In this document: piece by piece, positions 18,571 through 28,079 of the stretch
How positions within the stretch are numbered: position 1 is the first letter of the stretch
Layout of the letters: every line of letters starts with the position of its first letter
NCBI RefSeq assembly: GCF_900108345.1
Contig: NZ_FNVV01000014.1
Location: 620,001-684,000, forward strand
Length of the DNA stretch: 64,000 nucleotides
Direction: 5' to 3'
Source of the DNA: Bacteroides ndongoniae
Lineage (GTDB): Bacteria; Bacteroidota; Bacteroidia; Bacteroidales; Bacteroidaceae
Translations under genes and position numbers: made by a program
Notes under the pieces: generated by a model
Databases searched by the model: none
The model's input: the letters and a program-made list of their open reading frames with translations, nothing else
Told to the model about the DNA's origin: nothing

Positions 18571-20796
18571 ATGACCATGGCAACAGAGATTTTTTTCACT
18601 ACAGATGAGAAAAAAGAACTATTCTCACTTTACCGCAAACTGCTGAAACTTTCGGGTGACACATTGCAAAAGGATGACTGTAAAAAGCTGAAAACTCACC
18701 TTATCAATGCCATACAACAGAACTTTATCCAACGGGATATATTCGGCTTGAACCCTATCATCAAGGATATGCAGACAGCGGTTATAACGGCCGAAGAAAT
18801 CGGTATGCGCCGTGCCTCCATCCTGGCCCTGATGCTGCATGACTCTGTCCGGTGCGGCAGCTATAGCCTCGAACAGGTACAGGCCGAGTATGGAGAAGAT
18901 GTTGCAAGAATCATACAAGGGCTGATACGTATACAGGAACTGTACACGAAAAGCCCTACCATCGAATCGGAAAATTTCAGAAACCTGTTGCTTACATTTG
19001 CCGAAGACATGCGGGTCATACTGATTATGATTGCCGACCGTGTAAACGTGATGCGACAGATCAGGAACAGCGAGAACGACGAGGCTCGCCGACAGGTTGC
19101 CAATGAAGCCGCATACCTTTATGCCCCACTCGCTCACAAGCTGGGACTGTATAAACTGAAATCGGAACTGGAAGACCTTTCACTGAAATATACGGAGAAA
19201 GAGGTATATTATCACATCAAGGATAAACTGAACGAAACCAAAGCTTCGCGCGACAAATACATTGCCTCTTTCATTGCCCCGGTACAAAAGAAACTGGAAG
19301 AGGCCGGACTGAAGTTCCACATCAAAGGACGGACCAAATCAATACATTCCATCTATCAGAAGATGAAAAAACAGAAATGTCCGTTCGAGGGTGTGTACGA
19401 CTTGTTTGCCATCCGGGTAATCCTCGACTCTGAACGGGACAAAGAAAAGCTGGAATGCTGGCAGGCGTATTCTATCGTAACAGATATGTATCAGCCCAAT
19501 CCCAAGCGTTTGCGCGACTGGCTGTCTGTGCCTAAGAGCAACGGTTACGAATCGCTCCACATCACGGTAATGGGACCGGAAGGCAAGTGGGTGGAAGTAC
19601 AGATCCGTACCGAAAGAATGGACGAAATCGCCGAACGTGGTCTGGCTGCCCACTGGCGCTATAAAGGGATAAAAGGCGAAAGCGGACTGGACGAATGGCT
19701 GACTTCCGTACGCGAAGCATTGGAAAGTTCGGACAGTAACGGACTGGAAACAATGGATCAGTTCAAACTGGACTTGTATGAAGATGAAGTCTTTGTCTTC
19801 ACCCCAAAAGGCGACCTGTTCAAACTGGGCAAAGGAGCTACTGTACTCGATTTCGCTTTTCACATTCACAGCAAATTGGGTTGTAAATGCATCGGTGCCA
19901 AAGTAAACGGCAAGAACGCCCAACTCAGGCAAGTATTGCATAGTGGTGACCAGGTAGAAATAATGACATCGAATACCCAGACTCCCAAACAAGACTGGCT
20001 GAACATTGTAACCACGTCGAAAGCCCGTACCAAAATACGCCAAGCTCTGAAAGAAATGGCTGCCGGACAGCATGACTTTGCCAAAGAGACACTGGAGCGC
20101 AAGTTCAAGAACCGGAAGCTGGAATACGATGAAGCCATCATGATGCGTCTCATCAAACGCATGGGTTATAAAGTGGTGACAGATTTCTATCAGGCGATTG
20201 CTAATGAAACGATTGACGTCAACGACATACTGGATAAATACATCGAACTGCAGAAAAAAGAAAACGATGCGCATGATGAGGTTGTGTACCGCAGCGCAGA
20301 AGGATACAACCTTCAATCTCCCTTGCTTGAAGAAACAAGCAACAAGGAAGATGTGCTCGTCATCGACCAGAACCTGAAGGGACTGGAATTCAAACTGGCA
20401 CGTTGCTGTAATCCTATTTATGGAGATGACGTATTCGGCTTCGTCAGTGTTACCGGCGGAATCAAAATCCACCGCACCGACTGTCCCAACGCCAGCGACT
20501 TACGCGAACGCTTTGGCTACCGTATCGTGAAAGCACGTTGGGCCGGAAAATCACAAGGCACACAATATCCTATCACATTGCGTGTAGTCGGGCATGATGA
20601 TATTGGCATTGTTACCAATATTACCTCTATTATCTCTAAAGAAATGGGAATTACCCTGCGTAGTATCAGTATTGATTCTCACGACGGACTATTCTCGGGA
20701 ACACTGACCGTAATGGTTGGTGATACGGGCCGTCTGGAAGCTCTCATCAAAAAACTGAGAACCGTAAAAGGAGTAAAACAGGTATCAAGAAACTGA
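18571..20796 (+). CDS. Long RelA/SpoT homologue (RSH) with degenerate hydrolase motif
   Basis: 741 residues (start 18571; ATG 18577 is equally possible). Domains in order: HD hydrolase-like (about 15-170), (p)ppGpp synthetase (about 200-360), TGS (EVFVFTPKGDLFKLGKGATVLDFAF in parts, about 385-445), helical, conserved-cysteine/zinc-finger (FKLARCCNPIYGDDVFGFV), and ACT (RVVGHDDIGIVTNITSII). The synthetase looks intact: GRTKSIHSIYQKM, YDLFAIRVIL, RLRDWLSVPKSNGYESLH and VEVQIRTERMDEIAERGLAAH. In the hydrolase domain the HD pair is kept (HDSVRCG, residue 90-91), but the usual HDxxED Glu-Asp is replaced by Arg-Cys, and the LADRLHNMR motif reads IADRVNVMR. Hydrolysis of (p)ppGpp is therefore doubtful and the protein may be mainly a synthetase. 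dgkA follows after 2 bases. Confidence 0.92.
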   Translation: MTMATEIFFTTDEKKELFSLYRKLLKLSGDTLQKDDCKKLKTHLINAIQQNFIQRDIFGLNPIIKDMQTAVITAEEIGMRRASILALMLHDSVRCGSYSLEQVQAEYGEDVARIIQGLIRIQELYTKSPTIESENFRNLLLTFAEDMRVILIMIADRVNVMRQIRNSENDEARRQVANEAAYLYAPLAHKLGLYKLKSELEDLSLKYTEKEVYYHIKDKLNETKASRDKYIASFIAPVQKKLEEAGLKFHIKGRTKSIHSIYQKMKKQKCPFEGVYDLFAIRVILDSERDKEKLECWQAYSIVTDMYQPNPKRLRDWLSVPKSNGYESLHITVMGPEGKWVEVQIRTERMDEIAERGLAAHWRYKGIKGESGLDEWLTSVREALESSDSNGLETMDQFKLDLYEDEVFVFTPKGDLFKLGKGATVLDFAFHIHSKLGCKCIGAKVNGKNAQLRQVLHSGDQVEIMTSNTQTPKQDWLNIVTTSKARTKIRQALKEMAAGQHDFAKETLERKFKNRKLEYDEAIMMRLIKRMGYKVVTDFYQAIANETIDVNDILDKYIELQKKENDAHDEVVYRSAEGYNLQSPLLEETSNKEDVLVIDQNLKGLEFKLARCCNPIYGDDVFGFVSVTGGIKIHRTDCPNASDLRERFGYRIVKARWAGKSQGTQYPITLRVVGHDDIGIVTNITSIISKEMGITLRSISIDSHDGLFSGTLTVMVGDTGRLEALIKKLRTVKGVKQVSRN

Positions 20797-20798
20797 AT

Positions 20799-21173
20799 AT
20801 GAAATACGATTTCAAAAAACAGATAAGAAGTTTCGGATATGCATGGCATGGCTTATACAGTTGCATAGGGAAGGAGCAGAACCTTAGCTTTCACCTGATT
20901 GCCACTGTATTAGTCATCATTGCCGGATTCCTGTTCCATATCACACGAACCGAATGGCTTGTTATTCTGCTGTGCATCGGTATGGTTATCAGTGCCGAGC
21001 TTTTTAATACAGCCATCGAAAGATTGGTAGATCTTGTTTCTCCACAAAGACATCCCATAGCAGGACAGGTGAAAGATATTGCGGCAGGTGCTGTATTGGT
21101 ATGCGCATGCATAGCAGTCATCATAGGGCTTATTATCTTTATCCCCTATTTAACCGGTTTATTCCAAAAATAA
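20799..21173 (+). CDS. dgkA: Diacylglycerol/undecaprenol kinase family protein
   Basis: 124-residue integral membrane kinase. Conserved block AELFNTAIERLVDLVSP (E, N and E of the DgkA active site), followed by VKDIAAGAVLVCACIAVIIG. About three transmembrane helices (33-50, 57-75, 95-118). Gram-positive and Bacteroidetes enzymes of this type often phosphorylate undecaprenol rather than diacylglycerol, so the substrate is uncertain. It starts 2 bases after the RSH stop and is followed by a terminator. Confidence 0.92.
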   Translation: MKYDFKKQIRSFGYAWHGLYSCIGKEQNLSFHLIATVLVIIAGFLFHITRTEWLVILLCIGMVISAELFNTAIERLVDLVSPQRHPIAGQVKDIAAGAVLVCACIAVIIGLIIFIPYLTGLFQK

Positions 21174-21208
21174 AAAAGAGTGAGAAAATAACATCATCTC
21201 ACTCTTTT
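21174..21208. terminator. Bidirectional terminator dgkA / MFS gene
   Basis: 12-bp perfect stem AAAAGAGTGAGA (21174-21185) with TCTCACTCTTTT (21197-21208). The right arm lies inside the last codons of the convergent MFS gene, so coding sequence and terminator overlap. Confidence 0.8.
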
Positions 21209-22165
21209 ATTTCTATAATACGGACAGGTAGCCACTATAAACATCAGCACTGACACAGCCGTAGTAACACTTCCAATATACAGTGATGTTTCATTGGGCT
21301 GCCAGCTTGCTACCGCAAAACCACTTATCATACCGGCATCAATAGCCAGGTTCAGGGTAGTATTGCTCGTTCCACGTTGACAATGCTGCGAAAGCCGGAC
21401 AAACATACGCACCAAGGGGACGGCGGACAGCAACAAAATCATAACCAACAACAGCAGCCCATACAGCCAAAACGCATCAGCCTCCCATACCACTAGTGAA
21501 GCAAATATCCCACAGGCCAGAGTCAGCAAATACACATTCAAAGCCGGCAACCAGGCACGCGGCAATATGAAACGGTCAAGATTGCAGAGCCTCATTCCCA
21601 TAGGTGCCCGAAACGGTACATGAATACGGCTGGCTTCCAATATGCCCAATACGCCCACTACTGTTGCAACATACAAAACCACTGTAATGGCATATTGCCA
21701 GTATAGCCAGAAGCCCAAAAACATACCGACAGCCATTCCAATGCAATTCCAACGTGCATAGGCGACATTCGCCCGGGTACGATTCCCTGATTCGGTCACA
21801 TCGATGCTCAAGGTAACCCCGGCAGCAGAAGTCAGGCCCCAGCATGCACCCTCTATCAGAGCCAATGCTCCCCATTCCGCCAAACCGTCTGCATAAATAT
21901 AGCCAAACAATGCAACCAGCAAAATGGCAGCAGGCCATACAAACACGCTTTTCCGATAGCAGGCATCTCCCAAATATGCATTGAACGGTCCGGACAGAAA
22001 CAAGCCTGCCAGCATCAGCAAATAGAAATACACACCCTCACTGCCCAATCCGACAGTCAACAACGGGAACGGCATATAGGCGGCTGCATGGAGGAAAAAT
22101 CCTGCCATGCACATCCGCCTGAATCCTGGAGAGAGTTGCGTATGCTCAATATTGTTCTTTTTCAT
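21194..22165 (-). CDS. MFS-type membrane transporter
   Basis: 323 residues, nearly all in about ten transmembrane helices. Features of a major-facilitator protein: [22 protein letters not shown] resembles the loop 2-3 motif (N-x-G-D-x-x-x-R-K), and [23 protein letters not shown] resembles helix 4-5 (parts only). Short for an MFS transporter (usually about 400), with about two helices fewer, so possibly reduced or only distantly related. Its start overlaps the end of panB by 20 bases on the same strand, which implies co-transcription and coupling; a pantothenate-pathway substrate is possible but unproven. Confidence 0.75.
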   Translation of the reverse strand: MKKNNIEHTQLSPGFRRMCMAGFFLHAAAYMPFPLLTVGLGSEGVYFYLLMLAGLFLSGPFNAYLGDACYRKSVFVWPAAILLVALFGYIYADGLAEWGALALIEGACWGLTSAAGVTLSIDVTESGNRTRANVAYARWNCIGMAVGMFLGFWLYWQYAITVVLYVATVVGVLGILEASRIHVPFRAPMGMRLCNLDRFILPRAWLPALNVYLLTLACGIFASLVVWEADAFWLYGLLLLVMILLLSAVPLVRMFVRLSQHCQRGTSNTTLNLAIDAGMISGFAVASWQPNETSLYIGSVTTAVSVLMFIVATCPYYRNKRVR

Positions 22166-22967
22166 TCGGGAAATCCAAATTCTTTACATCAGAGACATAA
22201 CAGCTAATAGCGTCAGTCATCACTGTATGCAAATCGGCATAACGACGCAGAAAACGTGGACGGAACCCATTGTTCATACCCAACATATCCTGAACAACCA
22301 AAACCTGTCCGTCTACTCCGCCACCAGCACCTATACCAATGACAGGGATAGTCAACTCGCGTGCCACCCGCTCAGCCAAAACTGCCGGGATCTTCTCCAA
22401 TACGATGGCAAAGCAACCTGCTTCTTCAAGCAAATGAGCATCGCGCACCAGTTTCTCGGCTTCAGCTTCATCTTTGGCGCGTACGGTATACGTACCATAT
22501 TTATTGATGGATTGCGGCATCAGTCCCAAATGTCCCATAATGGGAATACCTGCACTAAGTATACGTTTCACTGTACCGATGATTTCTTCTCCGCCTTCCA
22601 GCTTCAACGCATCTGCATGGCTCTCTTTCATAATACGTATAGCCGATGCCAATCCTTCCATCTCATTACCCTGATAAGAACCGAAAGGCATGTCGACTAC
22701 TACCATGGCACGTTTCACGCCACGTACTACAGATTTTCCATGATAAATCATCTGATCAAGAGTAATAGGCAATGTAGTCACATTACCAGCCATTACATTC
22801 GATGCCGAATCGCCAACCAGTATCACATCTACACCTGCACCGTCTACAATCTGTGCCATAGTATAGTCATACGAAGTCAGCATAGAAATTTTTTCGCCTC
22901 TCTGTTTCATTTCTACAAGGCGATGTGTAGTCACTTTACGAGTGTCATCTGAAATATATCCAGCCAT
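22146..22967 (-). CDS. panB: 3-methyl-2-oxobutanoate hydroxymethyltransferase
   Basis: 273 residues; makes ketopantoate from alpha-ketoisovalerate and methylene-tetrahydrofolate, first step of pantothenate synthesis. Motifs: [35 protein letters not shown] (metal-binding Asp), [32 protein letters not shown] (substrate-binding), and [18 protein letters not shown]. Full length, ATG at 22967. Ends inside the start of the MFS gene. Confidence 0.96.
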   Translation of the reverse strand: MAGYISDDTRKVTTHRLVEMKQRGEKISMLTSYDYTMAQIVDGAGVDVILVGDSASNVMAGNVTTLPITLDQMIYHGKSVVRGVKRAMVVVDMPFGSYQGNEMEGLASAIRIMKESHADALKLEGGEEIIGTVKRILSAGIPIMGHLGLMPQSINKYGTYTVRAKDEAEAEKLVRDAHLLEEAGCFAIVLEKIPAVLAERVARELTIPVIGIGAGGGVDGQVLVVQDMLGMNNGFRPRFLRRYADLHTVMTDAISCYVSDVKNLDFPNEKEQY

Positions 22968-23040
22968 TTCTATAAATATTAAGTTATTACTTTTTCATGT
23001 ACCAAATAAATATAAGTTTCTGCCTCTTCCCTATAGGTTC

Positions 23041-23691
23041 CTATTTTCGGATTTCGAGCATTTTCTTGTATGTGAAACCTTCGAAATCATTCAAAATATA
23101 ATGGCAGAACGGAGCGATACTCTCACGGGAGTTGGTTGTAGCCAGTCCGACGACATTCGCCCCAGAAGCCATACCGGCTTTCAGTCCATTGAATGAATCT
23201 TCAAAAACATATGTATTTTCGGGCTCAGTGCCAAACACCTCCATCCCCAACAGGAAGCAATCGGGAGCAGGTTTCGAACGGGTAAACATCTCCGCAGTCA
23301 GAATCCGGTCGAAAAGTGTCTTCACTTCCGGACAGGCACGGTAAACAGCTCCCATTTTTTTATCATTCGAACTTGTTACAACTGCGATCTTTACATCATG
23401 CTTCCGTAAATCTGCAATAAAATCGAGCACACCCGGAATATATTCGTACTTCATTTGTTGCTCGAAGTTATCCAGCTGCTCTGTTATTTTCTGTAATTCC
23501 TGTTCTTTTCCCGAAAAGAAATTATCATATATGTAAGTCAACGTCTGACCTTTAATAAGAAGTTCGAGATTGTCCATGGACAAATAGTCTACTCCAATCT
23601 TATGCCAGAATATGCTATACTGCTTTTCTGTATCCATGACAACTCCGTCAAAATCGAAAAGAACTGCAATCTTTTTCTGTTCGTTATCCAT
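23041..23691 (-). CDS. HAD-superfamily hydrolase (beta-phosphoglucomutase-like subfamily)
   Basis: 216 residues from the ATG at 23691. HAD motif I is AVLFDFDGVVMDTEKQYSIFW (nucleophile Asp and acid Asp), motif II is KIAVVTSSN, motif III Lys is in SKPAPDCFLLG, and motif IV is YVFEDSFNGLKAGMASG. The cap is helical and inserted after motif I, as in phosphoglycolate phosphatase and beta-phosphoglucomutase relatives. The frame is open to 23811, but a -7 box at 23739-23746 falls within that extension, so 23691 is the start. The substrate is unknown; phosphorylated sugars are typical. Confidence 0.88.
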   Translation of the reverse strand: MDNEQKKIAVLFDFDGVVMDTEKQYSIFWHKIGVDYLSMDNLELLIKGQTLTYIYDNFFSGKEQELQKITEQLDNFEQQMKYEYIPGVLDFIADLRKHDVKIAVVTSSNDKKMGAVYRACPEVKTLFDRILTAEMFTRSKPAPDCFLLGMEVFGTEPENTYVFEDSFNGLKAGMASGANVVGLATTNSRESIAPFCHYILNDFEGFTYKKMLEIRK

Positions 23692-23738
23692 ACTTTTTCC
23701 TAAATAAGTAAAACTATACCTTTCTACTTCTGAGCCGG

Positions 23739-23746
23739 CAAAGATA
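23739..23746 (-). promoter_or_regulatory. -7 box TATCTTTG for the HAD gene
   Basis: Minus-strand TAnnTTTG, 48 bases before the ATG at 23691; decides the start against the longer frame from 23811. Confidence 0.6.
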
Positions 23747-23868
23747 ATGAAAGGTGAGCGCAGAGACAAATGAAAACCAAAGTTTTCAAATTTGACCAAA
23801 CCTAACTGCATCTTATCTTATCAAAAGGCGCAAATCATCTGTGAACAAAACAGATAAAAATGCCGCAA

Positions 23869-24726
23869 TCACTTCAGTGTCATCCCTGTCAACTCTTCCA
23901 ATGTTCCATTAAAAACATTCAAATCCACTTCTTCTTCAATACCCGGCACACGCCCTACATCTGTATGTTGCCAGAAGTCCCAACGCCCCCTGTAACGAAC
24001 AGAGTCCACATAGTAATGAGCAATCCAATAAGGATAGGTATTAAAGACTGAGTCGTTAAGATAGCGTTGCTTGAATTTATACGAAGTATATAAAATAGGC
24101 TTAATGCCATAATGCTGTTCTACCCGATTGAGCCATATTTTCACCGAGGCCTTCAATTCATCCACAGTCTTACGGCCAAGAGTTTCCACATCAAGTACCG
24201 GTGGCAAGTCTCCACTGTCCAATTGTACGGTATGAATAAAAAAATCGGCCTGTCTCACAGGATCTGTCTGGGGAATAAAATAATGATATGCTCCCCTAAC
24301 AAAACCATATTCATGTGCTTTACTGAAGTTTCTGGCAAAACAAGAGTCACCATGATCTCCTCCCTCGGTAGCCTTCATAAAAATAAAATGAATCGGGAAA
24401 TCGGACTGCCTGTTACGTGCCAGCATCGGCCAGTCAATATCTCCCTGATAATGAGAAATGTCAATTCCATGCACTTCGTAACTGCAAGGTATACATACGC
24501 CATACCCCTTCCTGCCATAACAAGGCTTCCAACGATAAGCATAAGGACGGACAAAAAACCAATAAAAAGATGCCGAAAGAAACAAAACTATGCATACAGC
24601 CAGCACATTGCGCAACCATTTAGGCATCGTACGTGTCTGAGTCTGTCTTTTTACCCTGCGTCCGCCCGAAGAACGGGAAGAAGAAGAGGGCTTACGGCTT
24701 GCTGTGTTTCTTTTTTTAGTGGACAA
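23869..24726 (-). CDS. GH25 family muramidase (lysozyme-like)
   Basis: 285 residues with a Ser/Arg/Lys-rich cytoplasmic N-terminus, one transmembrane anchor (WLRNVLAVCIVLFLSASFYWFF, about 37-58) and a periplasmic GH25 domain. Catalytic features: HGIDISHYQGDIDW (Asp), FIFMKATEGGDHGD, YHYFIPQTDP, and the DxE pair in PPVLDVETLG; the domain ends EEEVDLNVFNGTLEEL. Expected to cleave the muramic acid-GlcNAc beta-1,4 bond of peptidoglycan. The start codon is TTG at 24726: no upstream in-frame ATG exists, and the next ATG (24627) would remove the basic tail common in this group. The start is therefore less certain than the identity. Confidence 0.9.
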   Translation of the reverse strand: MSTKKRNTASRKPSSSSRSSGGRRVKRQTQTRTMPKWLRNVLAVCIVLFLSASFYWFFVRPYAYRWKPCYGRKGYGVCIPCSYEVHGIDISHYQGDIDWPMLARNRQSDFPIHFIFMKATEGGDHGDSCFARNFSKAHEYGFVRGAYHYFIPQTDPVRQADFFIHTVQLDSGDLPPVLDVETLGRKTVDELKASVKIWLNRVEQHYGIKPILYTSYKFKQRYLNDSVFNTYPYWIAHYYVDSVRYRGRWDFWQHTDVGRVPGIEEEVDLNVFNGTLEELTGMTLK

Positions 24727-24793
24727 AATATAAACCTTTAATAATAACCTGAAAATAAAAAAGAATTGCCCAAAATCTCTATAAAGCGAAAGA

Positions 24794-24838
24794 CTACAAG
24801 GAGGTAAAACGGCATATACCGGTTTACTTGCCTTGTAG
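24794..24838 (-). terminator. Probable terminator downstream of pfp
   Basis: Arms CTACAAGG (24794-24801) and CCTTGTAG (24831-24838), extended inwards by GTAAAAC/GTTTAC and CGG/CCG with small bulges. On the minus strand it is followed by TCTTTCGCTTT. A second perfect hairpin TGTCAGTCC/GGACTGACA lies at 24849-24867 just after the pfp stop. Confidence 0.65.
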
Positions 24839-24885
24839 CCTATCTACCTGTCAGTCCAGGACTGACAAGCCTTGCTTATAATACA

Positions 24886-26532
24886 TTACTTACCTTGCTC
24901 CAGTTGCAATGTCTTAGTAGGCTGATCGCATACTTCTGTAGGTCCGAAGTACTGGATCGGTCCCGGATATACATAATCCGTTTCTTTAGCCCAACGGTCA
25001 CGCTGTGCGGCGAAAGCCTTGAAAGGAGCACCATCCAGCTTAACCAATGCTTTCTGGATCACAGGTTTCATCTCACCGTTACGGCGTTCCATGTTCATCA
25101 TCATAGTGATGGGCACACCACCGGCAATCCATTCTTCAGCAGGAGCTGTAGTATTGCGTACAGATGACATGTAACCGGTCTTACCATTAGCAATCAGCGA
25201 TGCTGCTGTATAACCCAATGAGTAGCAATAGTCTGCATCGAAGTTAGAAGGAGCAGCGCAACGGCCTTCGTAACCGAAGAAGTGGTGCTGAGCAGCAAAC
25301 TTGCCAACAAACTTGCCTTCGGCTTTCCACTGAGACAACTTAGTTGCAACCATTTCAGACAACAGTTTTTCAGTCTCGATCAGAGATACCTGTACATTTC
25401 CGTGCGGGTCACGATCCAAAGTCAGCTGGCGTGCCACGCCTTCGGGAAGGCTTGCATAAATAGCTGAATTTTCAGGAGACAGCTTGCGGATAATATAGTC
25501 GCGCTGAGCAGACTTCTTGATCTGTGCAAATTCTTCTGAATTGGCAGCCAGGAAGTCATTCAGTTCGGCAATCAGACGTTTCATGGCAGGAATGAACTCG
25601 ATCAGACCTTCGGGGATAAGAACCGTACCAAAGTTATTACCTTCGGCAGCACGGGCAGCTACAGCATTGGCAATGTAAGTTACAACATCGTCCAAAGACA
25701 TGTTCTTTGCCTCTACCTCTTCTGAAACGATACAGATGTTAGGCTGTACCTGCAGGGCACACTCCAAAGCGATGTGAGAAGCCGAACGACCCATCAGCTT
25801 GATGAAGTGCCAGTACTTGCGTGCTGAGTTACAGTCACGTTGGATGTTACCGATTACTTCAGAATAAGTCTTGCAGGCAGTATCGAATCCGAAGCTGGTT
25901 TCAATCATTTCATTCTTCAAGTCACCGTCGATAGTCTTAGGACAACCGATTACCTGTATACCATAATTCTTGGCTGCATAATATTCGGCCAATACACAGG
26001 CATTGGTATTAGAGTCGTCACCACCGATAATAACCAGAGCTTTGATATTCAATTCTTTCAAGATCTCATATCCTTTTTCGAACTGATCTTCCTTCTCCAG
26101 CTTGGTACGACCCGATCCGATGATATCAAAACCACCGGTGTTACGATATTCATCAATAATATCAGCTGTCAACTCCATATAATTATGGTCTACCAGACCG
26201 CCAGGGCCAAGGATGAAGCCATAAAGACGGCTGTCTTTGTTCAGTTTCTTAATACCGTCGAACAAACCGGAAATCACGTTATGTCCACCAGGAGCCTGTC
26301 CACCTGAAAGAATCACACCCACATTAAAAGCGGGGAAGCTGGTAGCTTCATCGGTAGCCTCGAACTTAATCAAAGGCATTCCATACGTGTTAGGGAACAA
26401 TTTCTTGATTTCTTCCTGGTCAGCAACAGACTGAGTAGCAGCACCTGCCACAGCCTTTACATTTCCTTTCAACGCTTTCGGAAGTTTGGGCTGATAAGCA
26501 GCCCTTGCAATCTGCAATGCACTTTTAGTCAT
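24886..26532 (-). CDS. pfp: Diphosphate--fructose-6-phosphate 1-phosphotransferase
   Basis: 548-residue long-type PPi-dependent phosphofructokinase: fructose-6-P + PPi to fructose-1,6-bisphosphate + Pi, reversible, in glycolysis. Phosphoryl-donor site reads GGDDSNTNA, with Asp in the position that is Gly in ATP enzymes (GGDGS), the accepted marker for PPi use. The substrate site is [12 protein letters not shown]. Other blocks: [19 protein letters not shown] and [14 protein letters not shown]. Full length. Divergent from the DUF3667 pair. Confidence 0.95.
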   Translation of the reverse strand: MTKSALQIARAAYQPKLPKALKGNVKAVAGAATQSVADQEEIKKLFPNTYGMPLIKFEATDEATSFPAFNVGVILSGGQAPGGHNVISGLFDGIKKLNKDSRLYGFILGPGGLVDHNYMELTADIIDEYRNTGGFDIIGSGRTKLEKEDQFEKGYEILKELNIKALVIIGGDDSNTNACVLAEYYAAKNYGIQVIGCPKTIDGDLKNEMIETSFGFDTACKTYSEVIGNIQRDCNSARKYWHFIKLMGRSASHIALECALQVQPNICIVSEEVEAKNMSLDDVVTYIANAVAARAAEGNNFGTVLIPEGLIEFIPAMKRLIAELNDFLAANSEEFAQIKKSAQRDYIIRKLSPENSAIYASLPEGVARQLTLDRDPHGNVQVSLIETEKLLSEMVATKLSQWKAEGKFVGKFAAQHHFFGYEGRCAAPSNFDADYCYSLGYTAASLIANGKTGYMSSVRNTTAPAEEWIAGGVPITMMMNMERRNGEMKPVIQKALVKLDGAPFKAFAAQRDRWAKETDYVYPGPIQYFGPTEVCDQPTKTLQLEQGK

Positions 26533-26645
26533 ATTTATTCAATTTAAAGGTGTATATACATTTTTAAAACCTCGCAAATTTCGGCTTTTTTCGGTAGATT
26601 ACATAACTTTTGGTAGCGAAAAGTAAGTATCTATCACATTTTTTA

Positions 26646-26653
26646 TATTTTTG
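26646..26653 (+). promoter_or_regulatory. -7 box TATTTTTG for the DUF3667 pair
   Basis: Plus-strand TAnnTTTG, 35 bases before the ATG at 26689. Confidence 0.55.
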
Positions 26654-26688
26654 CCGCCCGATAAGCAAGGAAATCAATACTACATCGT

Positions 26689-28038
26689 ATGCTAAAAAAG
26701 TGGAAAGAATACTGGGAAACACGCTCACGGCGTGTACACCGCAAAATAGAACTTGTCCGTCTGAAACGGATACGTAAAAAGAAAATACCCAAATATTCCT
26801 ATTGCAAAAACTGTGGCACACCGTTGGAAGGCATGTACTGTTACCGATGCGGACAGTACGCGTTAGATGTCGAGCAACCATTCTGGAAATACATCCGGCA
26901 ATATTTCGAAAACGTTTATCAATTCGACACCAAGATATGGCGTACCCTGTGGTACATGTTCACGCGCCCAGGCTTTCTTACCGCCGAATTCAATGCCGGC
27001 AAAATCAATTCCTACGTTCACCCTTTCCGTTTATATATGTGTATCTCGGTGGTATTCTTCGCCGTATTCTTCATGCTGGTGGGTGAACGGGCAAACGATT
27101 TCAACGCCCTGAACGACGGATTGCTCCGCAGTAATATTGTAGAGCAGATGAAGAAATCCGAAACCAAGGCCGATACTACCGTTTACCTGTATCAAGTCCC
27201 CCGACTGGTCAAAACCCTCTCACTGCGTTTCAATATGGAAAATGCTGATAGCCTGATACGCTTCCAGCCCGTAGACAATCCTTATGGCCTCTCGCGCACT
27301 ACCCTTCCCCGCCTGCTGGTTGACTCCTGTTTCCGCCAGACCAAGATCGCGCAACAAGACTGGGATTTCATCAAACAAGCACGTGCCTTAAAAAATCTGA
27401 ATATAGAAAACTGGATAGACGGCAAGAATTACGGTCCTGACAACGTAGCAGCCATTCGGGCTTTCCGGGTTGACAGTATACGTACAGAAAACGACAGCCT
27501 GGTATTGCAACCGCAAAAAGTCTACATTTGGACCGATGACGTAGAGAAAGACGCAGAAGTAGATACTCTGCAAAAGGAACAGTTTACCAACAACGTTGTA
27601 GGGGGCCTTTCCAAATGGACACCTTTTTATATGATGTTCCTCCTACCTCTTTTTGCAGCCATGCTAAAACTGTTCTACAAAAGCAAACGTATGCCTTACA
27701 TGTGGCATTTTGTTCATGCTATCCATCTGAACACCGTCTTCCTCATCCTGCTTTGTGTTCCGCTGATACCGCTTTTCGCATACGGCATCGACGATCTGTT
27801 GGCAAACCAGCAGACACTCAACACAGTACAATTGAATTCTCTTCGCATCACCCTTGTCGGTTTCCCCCTTGTCATGTTCATCTATATGCTGGTGTCTTTC
27901 CATACAGTCTACCGCCAGGGGTGGGTGAAAACAAGCTTGAAAGCCTTGCTGTTTTTTACCTTGTTCACCCTTATAGCCACGTTGCTGGCTAGTGCCCTAT
28001 TGTTATGGTTACTGGCAACGGAAGCAGATGCCATATAA
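26689..28038 (+). CDS. DUF3667 membrane protein, paralogue 1
   Basis: 449 residues. Basic N-terminus, then a four-cysteine zinc-ribbon-like motif SYCKNCGTPLEGMYCYRCGQ (about 37-56), the conserved QPFWKYIRQYFENVYQFD and MFTRPGFLTAEFNAGKINSY blocks, a first hydrophobic helix (YMCISVVFFAVFFMLVG), a large hydrophilic region (about 135-300) and three or more C-terminal transmembrane helices. The family is DUF3667, common in Bacteroidetes, function unknown. The closely similar gene downstream is separated by 41 bases; the two are tandem duplicates in one transcript. Confidence 0.88.
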   Translation: MLKKWKEYWETRSRRVHRKIELVRLKRIRKKKIPKYSYCKNCGTPLEGMYCYRCGQYALDVEQPFWKYIRQYFENVYQFDTKIWRTLWYMFTRPGFLTAEFNAGKINSYVHPFRLYMCISVVFFAVFFMLVGERANDFNALNDGLLRSNIVEQMKKSETKADTTVYLYQVPRLVKTLSLRFNMENADSLIRFQPVDNPYGLSRTTLPRLLVDSCFRQTKIAQQDWDFIKQARALKNLNIENWIDGKNYGPDNVAAIRAFRVDSIRTENDSLVLQPQKVYIWTDDVEKDAEVDTLQKEQFTNNVVGGLSKWTPFYMMFLLPLFAAMLKLFYKSKRMPYMWHFVHAIHLNTVFLILLCVPLIPLFAYGIDDLLANQQTLNTVQLNSLRITLVGFPLVMFIYMLVSFHTVYRQGWVKTSLKALLFFTLFTLIATLLASALLLWLLATEADAI

Positions 28039-28079
28039 ATGAGATAAAGAACGAAAGAATGAAAAATAAAGAATGAACA

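Noticed and set aside
23692..23811. 40-codon N-terminal extension of the HAD hydrolase
   Set aside because: A -7 box lies inside it and the HAD fold starts just after 23691.
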